Shown here one piece after another: positions 54,935-63,369 of a stretch of DNA of 64,000 nt (the stretch's first letter is position 1; each line of letters starts with the position of its first letter). The translations under genes were made by a program, and so were the position numbers. Under the pieces are notes generated by a model, which ran no database searches, was not told the DNA's origin, and saw nothing but the letters and a program-made list of their open reading frames with translations. This DNA is from WVZH01 sp034430895 (GTDB lineage Bacteria; Chloroflexota; Anaerolineae; Anaerolineales; E44-bin32): positions 148,435 to 212,434 of the forward strand of contig DAOUDW010000035.1 of the NCBI GenBank assembly GCA_034430895.1, in the 5' to 3' direction.

Positions 54935-55480
54935 GTGGGCGTTTTAGAATTCTCTTCATCCAAAATCGGGCATCTCTTCATTCGCATCATGGCCAGCTTG
55001 ATGGAGAGCCGCTTCCGCTCTCGCTTCTTCCAACCCCAGCCTGTCGTAGACGGCGCAGAACTCCAGCCCGGGCAAACCATCCTGGAGTTGGGATGTGGTA
55101 CTGGTTTCTTCACCCCCACGATCGCAAGCCGTCTCGGCGAACGAGGCACTTTGATTGCCATGGACATCCTGCCGCAGTCGGTGGAAGTAGTCACAAAGAA
55201 GGTTCAAACCGCCAATTTGAACAACGTGCGCGTGGTCCAGGGGGATGCCTTTAACACTAAGTTGGACGATCAGAGCGTGGATGCCGTGCTTCTCTTCGGC
55301 GTTATTCCTGCCCCCATGCTGCCCCTGGATCGGCTCCTTCCCGAAGTACAGCGCATCCTCAAACTGGACGGTGTGCTGGTTGTGTGGCCGGCGAGCTGGA
55401 TGCGGCGATCGATCACTAGATCGGGATTTTTCACATTTTCCATCAAACGGAATGGTGTGCTCAATTTCAAGCGCAGCTAG
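54935..55480 (+). CDS. Class I SAM-dependent methyltransferase
   Basis: 181 residues. The SAM site is ILELGCGTGFFTPTIASRLG, followed by TLIAMDILPQSVEVV and VVQGDAFN, which match motifs I to III. The substrate-binding part is short and ends KRNGVLNFKRS. No substrate can be assigned. It starts with GTG at 54935, with AAGGA about ten bases upstream. The shadow frame on the other strand is larger (360 codons) but lacks any family pattern. Confidence 0.82.
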   Translation: MGVLEFSSSKIGHLFIRIMASLMESRFRSRFFQPQPVVDGAELQPGQTILELGCGTGFFTPTIASRLGERGTLIAMDILPQSVEVVTKKVQTANLNNVRVVQGDAFNTKLDDQSVDAVLLFGVIPAPMLPLDRLLPEVQRILKLDGVLVVWPASWMRRSITRSGFFTFSIKRNGVLNFKRS

Positions 55481-55593
55481 CAAAATCCTCGCCTTCGAAA
55501 AATGGGGAGGTGCCTTCCCGTCCCAGGATTGTCCGTAGATTGTCCCCCCTATGTCAAACAACACCTTTCCGTATGGTTTATGCTGACAGCAGT

Positions 55594-55619
55594 TCTCTAC
55601 CTCACCCGTGAGGTAGAGA
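55594..55619. promoter_or_regulatory. Perfect inverted repeat ahead of the second methyltransferase
   Basis: TCTCTACCTCAC and GTGAGGTAGAGA are exact complements separated by two C residues. No T-run follows, so it is not a normal terminator. The ACCTCA/TGAGGT half-sites resemble operators of MerR-type regulators, and it lies 21 bases before the start codon. Confidence 0.5.
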
Positions 55620-55640
55620 TTCACATAAAGGATACTCGAA

Positions 55641-56420
55641 ATGACCCGGAAACCGGACTTTTTCGATTTTGCGGCCGAGGTTGGCCTGACGAAACACATC
55701 GGTAGTCTGGAAGCCACCAAAAAGTTGCTCTCCCTTTGCGGCATCGACCAGGAGGAGCAGGTGCTCGATGTAGGCTGCGGCGCAGGCGCCACGCCGGTCT
55801 TCATCGCCAAGGAATACGGCTGTCGGGTCCTCTGCGTGGACCTCAAAGCGCGCATGGTCGAGCGCGCCAATGAAGCTGCCGCCCGCGCCGGCGTCTCCAA
55901 TCTGGTCGAATGCCGCGTCGGCGACGCCCAGGATCTTCCCTTCGAAAACGATTTATTCGACATCGTAATTACCGAATCTGTCACCGCCCTTCCCGAGGAC
56001 AAGCAGAAAGCCGTGAACGAGTATTTCCGTGTTACCAAACCCGGTGGCTATGTGGGATTGAACGAATCAACCTGGATCAAATACCCCCCGACAGCGGAAA
56101 TGGAAGCTTGGGTAAAACAGGACGTAGGCGGGAACGCCGAACCGCAAACGGCGGAAGCGTGGAAGGCGATGCTCGAGAACGCCGGCCTACAGGATGTCCA
56201 GGGTATCGTCTCCCCGATCAAGATCGCCGATGAAGCCAAGGGCATGATGGGACGCTACGGCTGCCGCGCTATCTTACGTATCTACGGGCGGCTCATCGGC
56301 CTGTATATTCGCAGCAGCGACTATCGGGCTTTCGTGAAAAAAATAAGCCAAGGCGGCATCGTACCGAAAAATCTGGAAGAATATTTCGGCTATGGACTAT
56401 ATGTTGGCCACAAGCCGTGA
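55641..56420 (+). CDS. SAM-dependent methyltransferase, UbiE/arsenite-type
   Basis: 259 residues. VLDVGCGAGATPVFIAKEYG is motif I, VLCVDLKARMVERAN motif II and VECRVGDAQDLPFENDLFDIVITESV motif III. The C-terminal part (MGRYGCRAILRIYGRLIGLYIRSSDYRAFVKK) is longer than in the upstream methyltransferase and basic, which in this group often recognises lipids or small molecules. AGGA lies eight bases before the ATG. A perfect inverted repeat lies in the 5' leader, so it may be under its own control. Confidence 0.83.
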   Translation: MTRKPDFFDFAAEVGLTKHIGSLEATKKLLSLCGIDQEEQVLDVGCGAGATPVFIAKEYGCRVLCVDLKARMVERANEAAARAGVSNLVECRVGDAQDLPFENDLFDIVITESVTALPEDKQKAVNEYFRVTKPGGYVGLNESTWIKYPPTAEMEAWVKQDVGGNAEPQTAEAWKAMLENAGLQDVQGIVSPIKIADEAKGMMGRYGCRAILRIYGRLIGLYIRSSDYRAFVKKISQGGIVPKNLEEYFGYGLYVGHKP

Positions 56421-56625
56421 TAGGTAACGGCAAGTTGGAATACTGTCGAAAACCAAACCGGGCGTCGTTCGTTTGTGCACCACTCCGATCGTATAGATCC
56501 CAATCAACCTAGTTGATCTTCTTTGTGCAGCGCATGAAAACGCGCTTGCAGTGAAAAAGGAAATTTGCAGCTCCGGCTTGATGCATCACCCAATACACAC
56601 TACAATGCCGGACAAGAGGAAACCC

Positions 56626-57489
56626 ATGGTCAAGAGATTAAACCTGCTCATCCGATATCCACTGATTTCTTACTTCACCCTGACCACCCTGATCTCCTGG
56701 GCGATCTGGACTCCGATCGTGATCCAGTATCACCGCAATCCATTTCCTATCTCGTTCGCCGATACGCCCGTCTACCTCATCCTGCTGGCCTTTCTGGGCT
56801 TTTTCGGGCCTACATTTGCCGCACTGATCCTGTCCGGTCTGGAGGATGGCCGTGAGGGAATCAAGGAATTGCTCTCAGGCTGGAAGTTGTGGCGTGTCGG
56901 GCTGCTCTGGTACCTGGCCTTCTTCCTCAGCCAGTTGGCGATCGAGTACCTCGCTACGCAGCTCTACATCGGCTACGCTAACACCACCCCGCAGATCGAT
57001 TGGGGCAATTTGGCCGGCTTCCTCCCGACCTTCCTGCGGTCGGCGATCCTTGGCGGTGCCATCGCCGAGGAAACCGGCTGGCGCGGCTACGCCCTGCCCC
57101 GCTTGCAGGAGAACCATAGCGCGCTGCGCGCCAGCGTGATCATCGGCTTGATCTGGGGCGTGTGGCACCTGCCGATCAGTCTGGTTCCCGGCGCCAACTT
57201 CCCGGTCGAACTCAACCCCACCCTGTTCATCATCTTCGTGTTCAACGCCGTTTTCATCTCGATAGTCATGACCTGGCTCTTCAACAACACACGCGGCAGC
57301 ATCTTCATCTGCTACCTCTATCACGCATTGTTGAACACGGGTTTGTTCGCCGCGGTGTTCAAGTTTGCGGACATCGAATCCGCCTGGTGGGGCAAGATGT
57401 ACTACGGTACCGTGCTGCGCGGCGCCTTCGCCCTGCTTCTGGTGGCTTATTTCGGGGCGAAGCGTTTGTCGCGGGGAGAGACAACATGA
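56626..57489 (+). CDS. CPBP family intramembrane metalloprotease (type II CAAX-like)
   Basis: About eight membrane helices in 287 residues. The catalytic glutamates are in AEETGWRGYALPRLQ near residue 144, with the metal-binding histidines in GVWHLPI and CYLYHALLNT. CPBP proteins act in bacteriocin self-immunity or peptide maturation. The frame starts at 56551, but the ATG at 56626 has AGAGGA five bases upstream and precedes the first helix directly. The stop overlaps the next ATG, tying it to the ABC exporter. Confidence 0.86.
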   Translation: MVKRLNLLIRYPLISYFTLTTLISWAIWTPIVIQYHRNPFPISFADTPVYLILLAFLGFFGPTFAALILSGLEDGREGIKELLSGWKLWRVGLLWYLAFFLSQLAIEYLATQLYIGYANTTPQIDWGNLAGFLPTFLRSAILGGAIAEETGWRGYALPRLQENHSALRASVIIGLIWGVWHLPISLVPGANFPVELNPTLFIIFVFNAVFISIVMTWLFNNTRGSIFICYLYHALLNTGLFAAVFKFADIESAWWGKMYYGTVLRGAFALLLVAYFGAKRLSRGETT

Positions 57490-58397
57490 ACCCTGCCATC
57501 GAAACCCATAATTTATCCAAATCCTACGGGGAAGTCCGCGCCGTCGAGGGGGTCAGCTTGCGCGTGGAGCGCGGCGAAATCTACGGCTTCCTGGGCCTGA
57601 ACGGCGCCGGCAAGACGACGACCATCCGCGCCCTACTGGGCATGATCAAACCGGGCGCGGGTTCGGTTAAATTACTCGATCAACCGATTGGCCCCAACGG
57701 GCGCGGCCCCTGGCGTCAGGTAGGCCACATGGTCGAACGGCCCAGCGCCTATCCTGAATTGAGCGTGCGTGAAAATCTCGAAATTGCCCGCCGCCTGCAA
57801 AAGATCGCGGATCGGGGTGCCACGCCCAAAGCCATCGAACGCCTGGGGCTCGGCACTTACGCCGATCGCAAAGCGGGCGGGCTGTCGACGGGCAACCTGC
57901 AGCGCCTGGGGCTGGCGCGCGCCCTGCTGCACGAACCCGAACTGCTGATCCTCGATGAACCGGCCAACGGCCTGGACCCGGCCGGCGTGGTCGAGATTCG
58001 CAAACTACTGGCCCATCTGACCAAAGAACGCGGCATGACCGTCTTCATGTCCAGCCACATCCTCACCGAGGTGGATCGTCTGGCGACGCGCATCGGCATC
58101 ATCCACAAAGGGCACTTGCTGGAAGAGCTCGATCATGACCAGCTGGAGGCCCTGCGGGGGCGGCGCCTGGAGGTGAAGACGCGCGATCTCGCGGCTGCGG
58201 AGGAAACACTCACCCTGGCTGGCTATGCCGCAATCGTGAATGAAGACTCACTCTATTTACACGAAGATCACGCCCTGGAGGCGCCGGATGTGATCGCTAC
58301 GATTCTGGTCGAAGAGGGCGTGCCGCCCACGCGGCTGGTCGTGACTCAGGAGAATCTCGAAGATTACTTCCTGCGCCTGACGGGCGGTGCGGCATGA
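57486..58397 (+). CDS. ABC exporter ATP-binding protein (BcrA-like)
   Basis: 303 residues. Walker A GLNGAGKTTTIRAL near residue 40, signature LSTGNLQRLGLARALLHE, Walker B LLILDEPANGLDPAGV and switch MSSHILTEVDRL. The overall form matches ATPases of peptide-antibiotic exporters (BcrA type), with a C-terminal extension of about 80 residues after residue 220. The ATG at 57486 overlaps the CPBP stop. Follows a GGGGAGAG ribosome site. Confidence 0.9.
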   Translation: MNPAIETHNLSKSYGEVRAVEGVSLRVERGEIYGFLGLNGAGKTTTIRALLGMIKPGAGSVKLLDQPIGPNGRGPWRQVGHMVERPSAYPELSVRENLEIARRLQKIADRGATPKAIERLGLGTYADRKAGGLSTGNLQRLGLARALLHEPELLILDEPANGLDPAGVVEIRKLLAHLTKERGMTVFMSSHILTEVDRLATRIGIIHKGHLLEELDHDQLEALRGRRLEVKTRDLAAAEETLTLAGYAAIVNEDSLYLHEDHALEAPDVIATILVEEGVPPTRLVVTQENLEDYFLRLTGGAA

Positions 58398-59182
58398 ACG
58401 GTTTCTTCCCCGCCCTTTGGGCCGAGGCGCTCAAGGCGCGTCGTTCTAAAATCTTGATCCTCACGACCGCGGCCGCCACGATCCTGCCCATTATCGATGG
58501 ACTGTTTATGTTCATCATCAAGGACCCCGAGCGTGCCAAGTCGATGGGGCTGATCAACGTCAAGGCGCAGATCACAGCCGCCGTGGCCGATTGGCCCACG
58601 TTCTTTCAGGTGCTGCTGTTGGGGGCCGCCATCGCCGGCGCCATCCTCTTTGCTTTCATCACCGCCTGGGTTTTCGGGCGCGAACACAGCGACCGCACCG
58701 CAAAGGAATTGTTGGCTACGCCCACGCGGCGAGAGACGATCGTCACTGCCAAGCTGGCTTTGATATCGCTTTGGGTACTGGGTATCACGCTGCTGATCTT
58801 TGTGCTCGGGCTGGGGATGGGCGCGGTCGTGGACATCCCGGGCGGGTCGCCCGAACTGATTCGGGAATCCTTCGGGACGCTGCTGCTCATTTCGCTGTTG
58901 ACCCTGCTGATGATGCCCTTCGTGGCCTTCTTCGCCAGCGCGGGCCGTGGCTACCTTCTCCCGCTGGGCTGGGCGGTACTCACGTTAGCGGCAGCCCAGA
59001 TCATGGGCGTGCTCGGTTGGGCGGAATGGTTCCCCTGGGCCGCACCGGCGCTGCTGGTCAGTATGGACGGCGGACCCGCGGGACCGATCCCGGCGCACAG
59101 CCTGGTCGTGGTGCTCATTGCTTTCCTCGTAGGCACCATGGCGACCTTCGCCTGGTGGCGCGGCTCGGATCAGGCGCGCTAG
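58394..59182 (+). CDS. ABC-2 type exporter permease
   Basis: 262 residues, six helices, no periplasmic domain. The first helix pair is preceded by a coupling-type basic N-terminus (FFPALWAEALKARRSKILIL). LLATPTRRETIVTAKLALISLWV is the amphipathic loop seen in ABC-2 permeases such as BcrB/YhaP. ATG overlaps the ATPase stop. The operon CPBP-ATPase-permease resembles bacteriocin immunity/export sets. The last 176 bases of this gene are copied at 61792-61967. Confidence 0.88.
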   Translation: MNGFFPALWAEALKARRSKILILTTAAATILPIIDGLFMFIIKDPERAKSMGLINVKAQITAAVADWPTFFQVLLLGAAIAGAILFAFITAWVFGREHSDRTAKELLATPTRRETIVTAKLALISLWVLGITLLIFVLGLGMGAVVDIPGGSPELIRESFGTLLLISLLTLLMMPFVAFFASAGRGYLLPLGWAVLTLAAAQIMGVLGWAEWFPWAAPALLVSMDGGPAGPIPAHSLVVVLIAFLVGTMATFAWWRGSDQAR

Positions 59183-59265
59183 TCTTCAACGCTGTGATTG
59201 GTGGTAGGCTCGAGTCACGCGGGATGGGGCAACCGAACTTCACGCTACTGCACAGGGTTGAATAG
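59007..59265 (+). repeat. Repeat unit, copy 1: permease 3' end plus pyruvate-kinase tail
   Basis: This segment covers the last 176 bases of the permease, a 41-base spacer and a pyruvate-kinase-like C-terminal end. Its copy at 61792-62051 is offset by 2785 bases; positions 59088-59206 and 61873-61991 are identical over 119 bases, including the stop codon and the spacer. Confidence 0.85.
59224..59265 (+). pseudogene. Pyruvate kinase C-terminal remnant 1
   Basis: Fourteen codons read MGQPNFTLLHRVE-stop against MGIPNFTLLHRVE at the end of pyk (51129). Twelve of 13 residues agree, yet about 14 of 42 bases differ, mostly at third positions, so this is the tail of a separately evolved pyruvate kinase, not a recent copy. 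The remaining stretch from 59266 to 59589 holds the palindrome at 59376 and no gene that I can see. Confidence 0.65.
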
Positions 59266-59375
59266 CCGCGTGGCTTAGCGGATGTTACTTGATCGGAAAT
59301 CTTGCCGTATGCCCACCAAAATTCTACAAACAAGCCTTGCTTTAATCATTCACACGCTGCTGCACTTAGTGATTG

Positions 59376-59392
59376 AATCCAAATTTTGGATT
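59376..59392. promoter_or_regulatory. Short palindrome AATCCAAA-T-TTTGGATT
   Basis: Perfect 8+1+8 inverted repeat in the non-coding gap ahead of the large lipoprotein. It could be an operator; there is no T-run and the stem is A/T-rich. Confidence 0.3.
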
Positions 59393-59589
59393 TGTGCGGG
59401 TTATCGAGAGAATGAGTAGATATTTGCAACGTCCTTAACTTTAGAGTATATTCATATTAATCCGATTCTCGGAAACGCCATAGGAAATCGGAATGAACCC
59501 ACATTTTATCGGAAGATGCATATGAAGTAGATCCATTTCCATGACAGGTCTAGTACCTTATGAGTATTAAACCTCGAAAGGAGCGCAAC

Positions 59590-61566
59590 ATGCATTACCA
59601 TATCCCCTCCTATAAATTTCTAGGCAAAATCTTCATCATTCTTCTCGCCACGCTATCGCTGGTTTTCTGCAACAGCATGAGGCCATCATCATCTCCTGAA
59701 AGCGTAACAGTTCCAGAAGAGTTAGAACTTCCGGAGATGATGGGCGTAGCCCTGGATCCCGCTGGCATACCCATTCCACTTGCCGAAGTCGGTGGTGAGA
59801 TTGGCGATTTCAATGGCGTGATTTCCGGGGATCTTGAGGTAAGCGAAAGTGGATGGCTTGAAGTCGAGTCATCGGGATATGCGACCGGATTTACCGAATC
59901 ATTTGGTGAAATTGAGGGAGTGGAATTGTTTGAGGCTCGCCTTACGCCATTCGCAGCCATTGCTACATTAGAGTCAGGTGAAATGGTAACCTTGTCTCTC
60001 GGTGAAGAAGATGCATTCGATGTCGAAGTGGAGATTTCCGCGGATTCGTTTGCGGTAACTCCAATTACGATCGCACTTACTGAAGTTGATCCCCTTGATA
60101 TTGGACCAGCACACGAGACCGTAGACGATCGCGACGACTTGAACCTTCATTACGCCTTCGCACTGCAGGCTTTCGATGCAGCCTGGGTTGAGCAAAGCGC
60201 AGAAATGGGCTCGGTTTTCACTACCCATATCTATCTTCCTGACGAATTTGAAGGCCTACCGATTCTTGCTGTTTTCAATCCAATCGATGGTGAATGGGAA
60301 GCCCTCACGGATTTGTGTACATCAGAATCCAGCACTACTCTGATCTGTGATTTGAATAGGCTCTCGCCCAGCTTCGGTATCTTCAGCGAAATGGAACGAG
60401 CAACATCCGTTCATATGCCCGATGCGAGAAATAATCAATCCGAGTCCGGTGGCGGGCACCAATTAAGCCTCATCATGTGGTCACCGCTTCTGCAGGACGA
60501 GAATCTTGATGGAGCTTACAAACAGGCGAGAGACAAGCTAATGGATTGGATCAAGCAAAATCAATTCAAATTTTACACACCTTCGGACGACGAGTTCGAC
60601 CTTTTGACTGATCCTGAGTTCCTCGATCTTCTCGACGATCTTATAGATGCCGCGCTGCGTTACGCGAACGCCAACAGAAACGAAAGTGGCAAATATCATC
60701 TTATGTTGGCTGCAGAAATAGCATCCCTTGCTGGAACAGATGACTTGCAACAGGCTATGATTGATGAAGCCGCGAAGATCTCAAAAGAAATGGGGGATAA
60801 AATCCTTAAGAATCCCGATTGCGGAAAGTTCAAAGAAGCATTTCGGATTGCTGAACAGAATTTTCTGTTTGCTAATAACGCTCTTGCAACTCAAATAGTC
60901 GAAACCTATGCGGATTTGGTGGATGACTGTGATATTTGGGAAGGAAAGATAATTGTCCATATGCCGACATTGGAAACCGCTCCACACGATGATAGTTTTA
61001 CACGTGTGTCGGGAAACACCTGGATAGAAATCCACACCGTCAGGATAGGGACGAATGTTGAAACGTTTGCCTCGCGCGCCGAGGACAGCGTCATGTACCT
61101 ATTTCCGGTAGTTAAGTACGACGCCTCAGAAGAATGCCCGATGAAGATCACCTATACTCTAATCCCGACTGTCAAACCCATGTTGACCGCCAAAGGATCT
61201 TACGATGGGTTCGAGTTCGTCATGGACAACTTCAAGATACTCCCCGGCTCTGGTTCCGCAACCATCAATCAGCACTGGAATTTCCAAGGCGAGCAGGGTG
61301 ATCCCCCTGAATGTGTTACCGCCGTAAATCAGAGTTTTCCTTTCAAGAATTTTTACTCGGTGCTTGCACATGGGTTCATGGGAGGCACGCCCTCGATCAC
61401 GCTTCAGGAGATGCTTGATTCCGGTGACCCCTTGACAGGTCACATCACAGGCTCAAGACAGATAGAAAATCCTGACCAAGAAACTGGAAGATTCCCGATA
61501 TCACATGGAAGCGTAGGTTGGAATTTCCGGGTAATTCAGAAGAAACTCCCGATCGAAGAATCATAA
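59590..61566 (+). CDS. Large secreted lipoprotein-like protein of unknown function
   Basis: 658 residues. The N-terminus is a signal peptide (FLGKIFIILLATLSLVFCNS) whose lipobox has phenylalanine just before the cysteine, so lipidation is uncertain. Residues about 30-120 look like a beta-sandwich of carboxypeptidase-regulatory type (ALDPAGIPIPLAEVGGEIGDFNG...GYATGF). The middle is acidic and strand-rich; 300-450 becomes helical (QARDKLMDWIKQ, IASLAGTDDLQQAMIDEAAKI), and the C-terminus is beta-rich again with several cysteines. No catalytic motif is seen. AAAGGAG six bases before the ATG at 59590 is a strong ribosome site. Catalase debris begins four bases after its stop, so a rearrangement joined them. 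Confidence 0.65.
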   Translation: MHYHIPSYKFLGKIFIILLATLSLVFCNSMRPSSSPESVTVPEELELPEMMGVALDPAGIPIPLAEVGGEIGDFNGVISGDLEVSESGWLEVESSGYATGFTESFGEIEGVELFEARLTPFAAIATLESGEMVTLSLGEEDAFDVEVEISADSFAVTPITIALTEVDPLDIGPAHETVDDRDDLNLHYAFALQAFDAAWVEQSAEMGSVFTTHIYLPDEFEGLPILAVFNPIDGEWEALTDLCTSESSTTLICDLNRLSPSFGIFSEMERATSVHMPDARNNQSESGGGHQLSLIMWSPLLQDENLDGAYKQARDKLMDWIKQNQFKFYTPSDDEFDLLTDPEFLDLLDDLIDAALRYANANRNESGKYHLMLAAEIASLAGTDDLQQAMIDEAAKISKEMGDKILKNPDCGKFKEAFRIAEQNFLFANNALATQIVETYADLVDDCDIWEGKIIVHMPTLETAPHDDSFTRVSGNTWIEIHTVRIGTNVETFASRAEDSVMYLFPVVKYDASEECPMKITYTLIPTVKPMLTAKGSYDGFEFVMDNFKILPGSGSATINQHWNFQGEQGDPPECVTAVNQSFPFKNFYSVLAHGFMGGTPSITLQEMLDSGDPLTGHITGSRQIENPDQETGRFPISHGSVGWNFRVIQKKLPIEES

Positions 61567-61570
61567 TACC

Positions 61571-61718
61571 TGCCCGACAACAGAAAGAGCTGGTAGAAAA
61601 CATCGCCGGCAGCCTGAAGAAAGTCCCGTAGGGCCTGCAAGAAGCGATGGTCGCCCACTTCAGAAAGGCAGACCTGGCATACGGTGATGGTGTTGCCAAA
61701 GCACTGGGTTTAACGTGA
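61571..61718 (+). pseudogene. Catalase C-terminal remnant A
   Basis: Reads RQQKELVENIAGSLKKVP, a TAG stop at 61629-61631, then GLQEAMVAHFRKADLAYGDGVAKALGLT-stop, the end of a clade 3 type catalase. Compared with copy B (63522-63749) the TAG replaces CAG. No catalase heme or active-site part is present; the first ~400 residues are gone. Confidence 0.75.
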
Positions 61719-61735
61719 ACCGTAGCCAGTAACAG

Positions 61736-61765
61736 AAAATCCGCGCCCCATGGCGTGGGTTTTTC
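61736..61765 (+). terminator. Terminator after catalase remnant A
   Basis: AAAAT-CCGCGCC, loop CCAT, GGCGTGG-GTTTTT: a 12-bp stem with one wobble pair, followed by T residues. A-rich and T-rich flanks make it work in both directions. It is probably the original catalase terminator. Confidence 0.75.
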
Positions 61766-61791
61766 TCACGGGGTTCCAGCCAAGTTCTACG

Positions 61792-61967
61792 GCGTGCTCG
61801 GTCGGGCGGAATGGTTCCCCTGGGCCGCACCGGCGCTGCTGGTCAGTTTGGACGGCGCTCCCGTCGGTACGCTCCCGGCGCACAGCCTGGTCGTGGTGCT
61901 CATTGCTTTCCTCGTAGGCACCATGGCGACCTTCGCCTGGTGGCGCGGCTCGGATCAGGCGCGCTAG
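61792..61967 (+). pseudogene. Duplicated 3' end of an ABC-2 permease
   Basis: Encodes the last 58 residues of a permease (VLGRAEWFPWAAPALLVSLDG...FAWWRGSDQAR-stop), matching 59007-59182 except for a few residues (SLDGAPVGTLP against SMDGGPAGPIP). It lacks the rest of the gene. Because some changes are amino-acid changes while the final 119 bases are identical, it probably stems from a paralogous permease that recombined with the intact copy. The 607-base span 61567-62173 otherwise holds only debris and the terminator. Confidence 0.75.
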
Positions 61968-62051
61968 TCTTCAACGCTGTGATTGGTGGTATGCTTAGGT
62001 CGCCAGCCCGCTCGATGGTCCAACCCAATTTCACGCTGATCTATCGCCAGC
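61792..62051 (+). repeat. Repeat unit, copy 2: permease 3' end plus pyruvate-kinase tail
   Basis: Second copy of 59007-59265. After the 119 identical bases it diverges, then again ends in a pyruvate-kinase-like tail (MVQPNFTLIYR at 62015-62047) without a clean stop. The order permease end, spacer, kinase tail is kept, so the whole unit was copied together. Confidence 0.8.
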
Positions 62052-62173
62052 TGGGGAAGATATGCATCAGTTTGTATTCATGACATTCCCTTATAGCACG
62101 ATCGGCAGCAAAAGAGCCAAAGATTCACGAGTCGGCCAACTCGCATTACTGGAATAGTGGAAGGTTGTGTCGG

Positions 62174-63049
62174 ATGGAAGAAACCAATCTTGACCGCAGA
62201 GGCATCTTTTCTTTCCTCGCCATCACATTTGTCATCACATATGGGCTTGAAGGGGCATTAATCTTAAGCGGTTTCCGTATAACACGGCTACCGGCCATCT
62301 ATGGTCAGCTGATCATCGCTGCAGTCATGTGGGTGCCGGCGTTGGCGACGTGGCTTACCATCAAACGCGTTACGCGTGAAGGTTTTACGGTCTTAAATTT
62401 TCGCTTTGGCTCATGGAAACCTTACTTGACCTCAGGCCTGCTCGTGCCAATCTGCTTTGTTCTCATTTACGGTTTGACTTGGCTGCTGGATCTAGGCCAA
62501 CCAGATTGGAAGATGGAGCAGTTCCTGGCAGCGGTCAGCGAAACCGCCGGGACCACGCTTCCTCCCACGCCTGCGCCATCCTTGGTGCTCGCTGCGCTGT
62601 TTGGGTTGACGCTCATCGTATCGCCTTTCGTCAATACGCTGTTTGGTCTCGGCGAAGAACTCGGTTGGCGCGGTTATCTGCTGCCCAAGCTGATGGTGCT
62701 TGGCAAATGCAAAGCTTACCTGCTTCTAGGAATCATCTGGGGCTTGTGGCATATGCCGCTCATCTTGATTGGATTCACGTATCCTGGCCAACCCATACTT
62801 GGCTTATTGGCCTTCATCGCGCTGACCACCACACTTGGGATTTATCTAAACGAGTTGACTCTGCGTCACAGGAGTACAATTTTAGCGGGTTGGGTTCACG
62901 GTGTATTCAATAGTCAGAAGCTAGGTGTATGGACTATCATCTTTCCATCCATAAACCCACTCATTGGCGGTTTCGCCGGCATCGTAGGCATTATGATCTG
63001 GCTAGCGCTTGGGCTGTGGGAGATGAGACGTCATCCATGCTGTGGGTGA
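62174..63049 (+). CDS. Second CPBP family intramembrane metalloprotease
   Basis: 291 residues with about eight membrane helices. The catalytic motif is GEELGWRGYLLPKLM near residue 158, with GLWHMPLIL and a C-terminal WVHGVFNSQ histidine. It is distant from the CPBP at 56626, so it is not a recent duplicate. GGAAGG nine bases before the ATG at 62174 fits; TTG and GTG codons just upstream could also serve. Directly after it come pyruvate-kinase-like remains, as at the end of the permease. Confidence 0.85.
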   Translation: MEETNLDRRGIFSFLAITFVITYGLEGALILSGFRITRLPAIYGQLIIAAVMWVPALATWLTIKRVTREGFTVLNFRFGSWKPYLTSGLLVPICFVLIYGLTWLLDLGQPDWKMEQFLAAVSETAGTTLPPTPAPSLVLAALFGLTLIVSPFVNTLFGLGEELGWRGYLLPKLMVLGKCKAYLLLGIIWGLWHMPLILIGFTYPGQPILGLLAFIALTTTLGIYLNELTLRHRSTILAGWVHGVFNSQKLGVWTIIFPSINPLIGGFAGIVGIMIWLALGLWEMRRHPCCG

Positions 63050-63066
63050 GCGGTCGAACGATAAAC

Positions 63067-63227
63067 TGCGGCGCGCTTCCCTTCCTCATCCCGATGGCGC
63101 ATTCCGTCGAGGAGATGATCGACCACGTACGCGATTCCAGCCTCGCCTCGGACCTGGCGCAGCGCGGCGAGCAAGTAGATCTAGCTGCCGACCTGCACAG
63201 TGGAGTGATGGTACATCCCAATTTGAA
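63067..63227 (+). pseudogene. Pyruvate kinase C-terminal remnant 3
   Basis: Reads CGALPFLIPMAHSVEEMIDHVRDSSLASDLAQRGEQVDLAADLHSGVMVHPNLKG without a break, matching WGVQPFLMPMAHSVEEMSDHVRESSLDSGLLQRGDQVVLVASL near the end of pyk. The final TLLHRVE is lost and the frame continues into unrelated sequence. The rest of 63050-63369 holds nothing recognisable. Confidence 0.8.
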
Positions 63228-63369
63228 AGGATCATCTTTTGATAGAATAATAGGTGTTGAATACGCCACAGGATCACGAGTTGTACGCTTCATTAGATGT
63301 ACGCCATGCCGGAAAACGGACGAGAACAAACCCGCTGATTTTGCCATTTCCAATACATGAGAGGTTGAC

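Noticed and set aside
54956..56038. 360-codon minus-strand frame opposite the two methyltransferases
   Set aside because: Both methyltransferases on the plus strand show full SAM motifs; the antisense translation is low-complexity and spans the non-coding gap.
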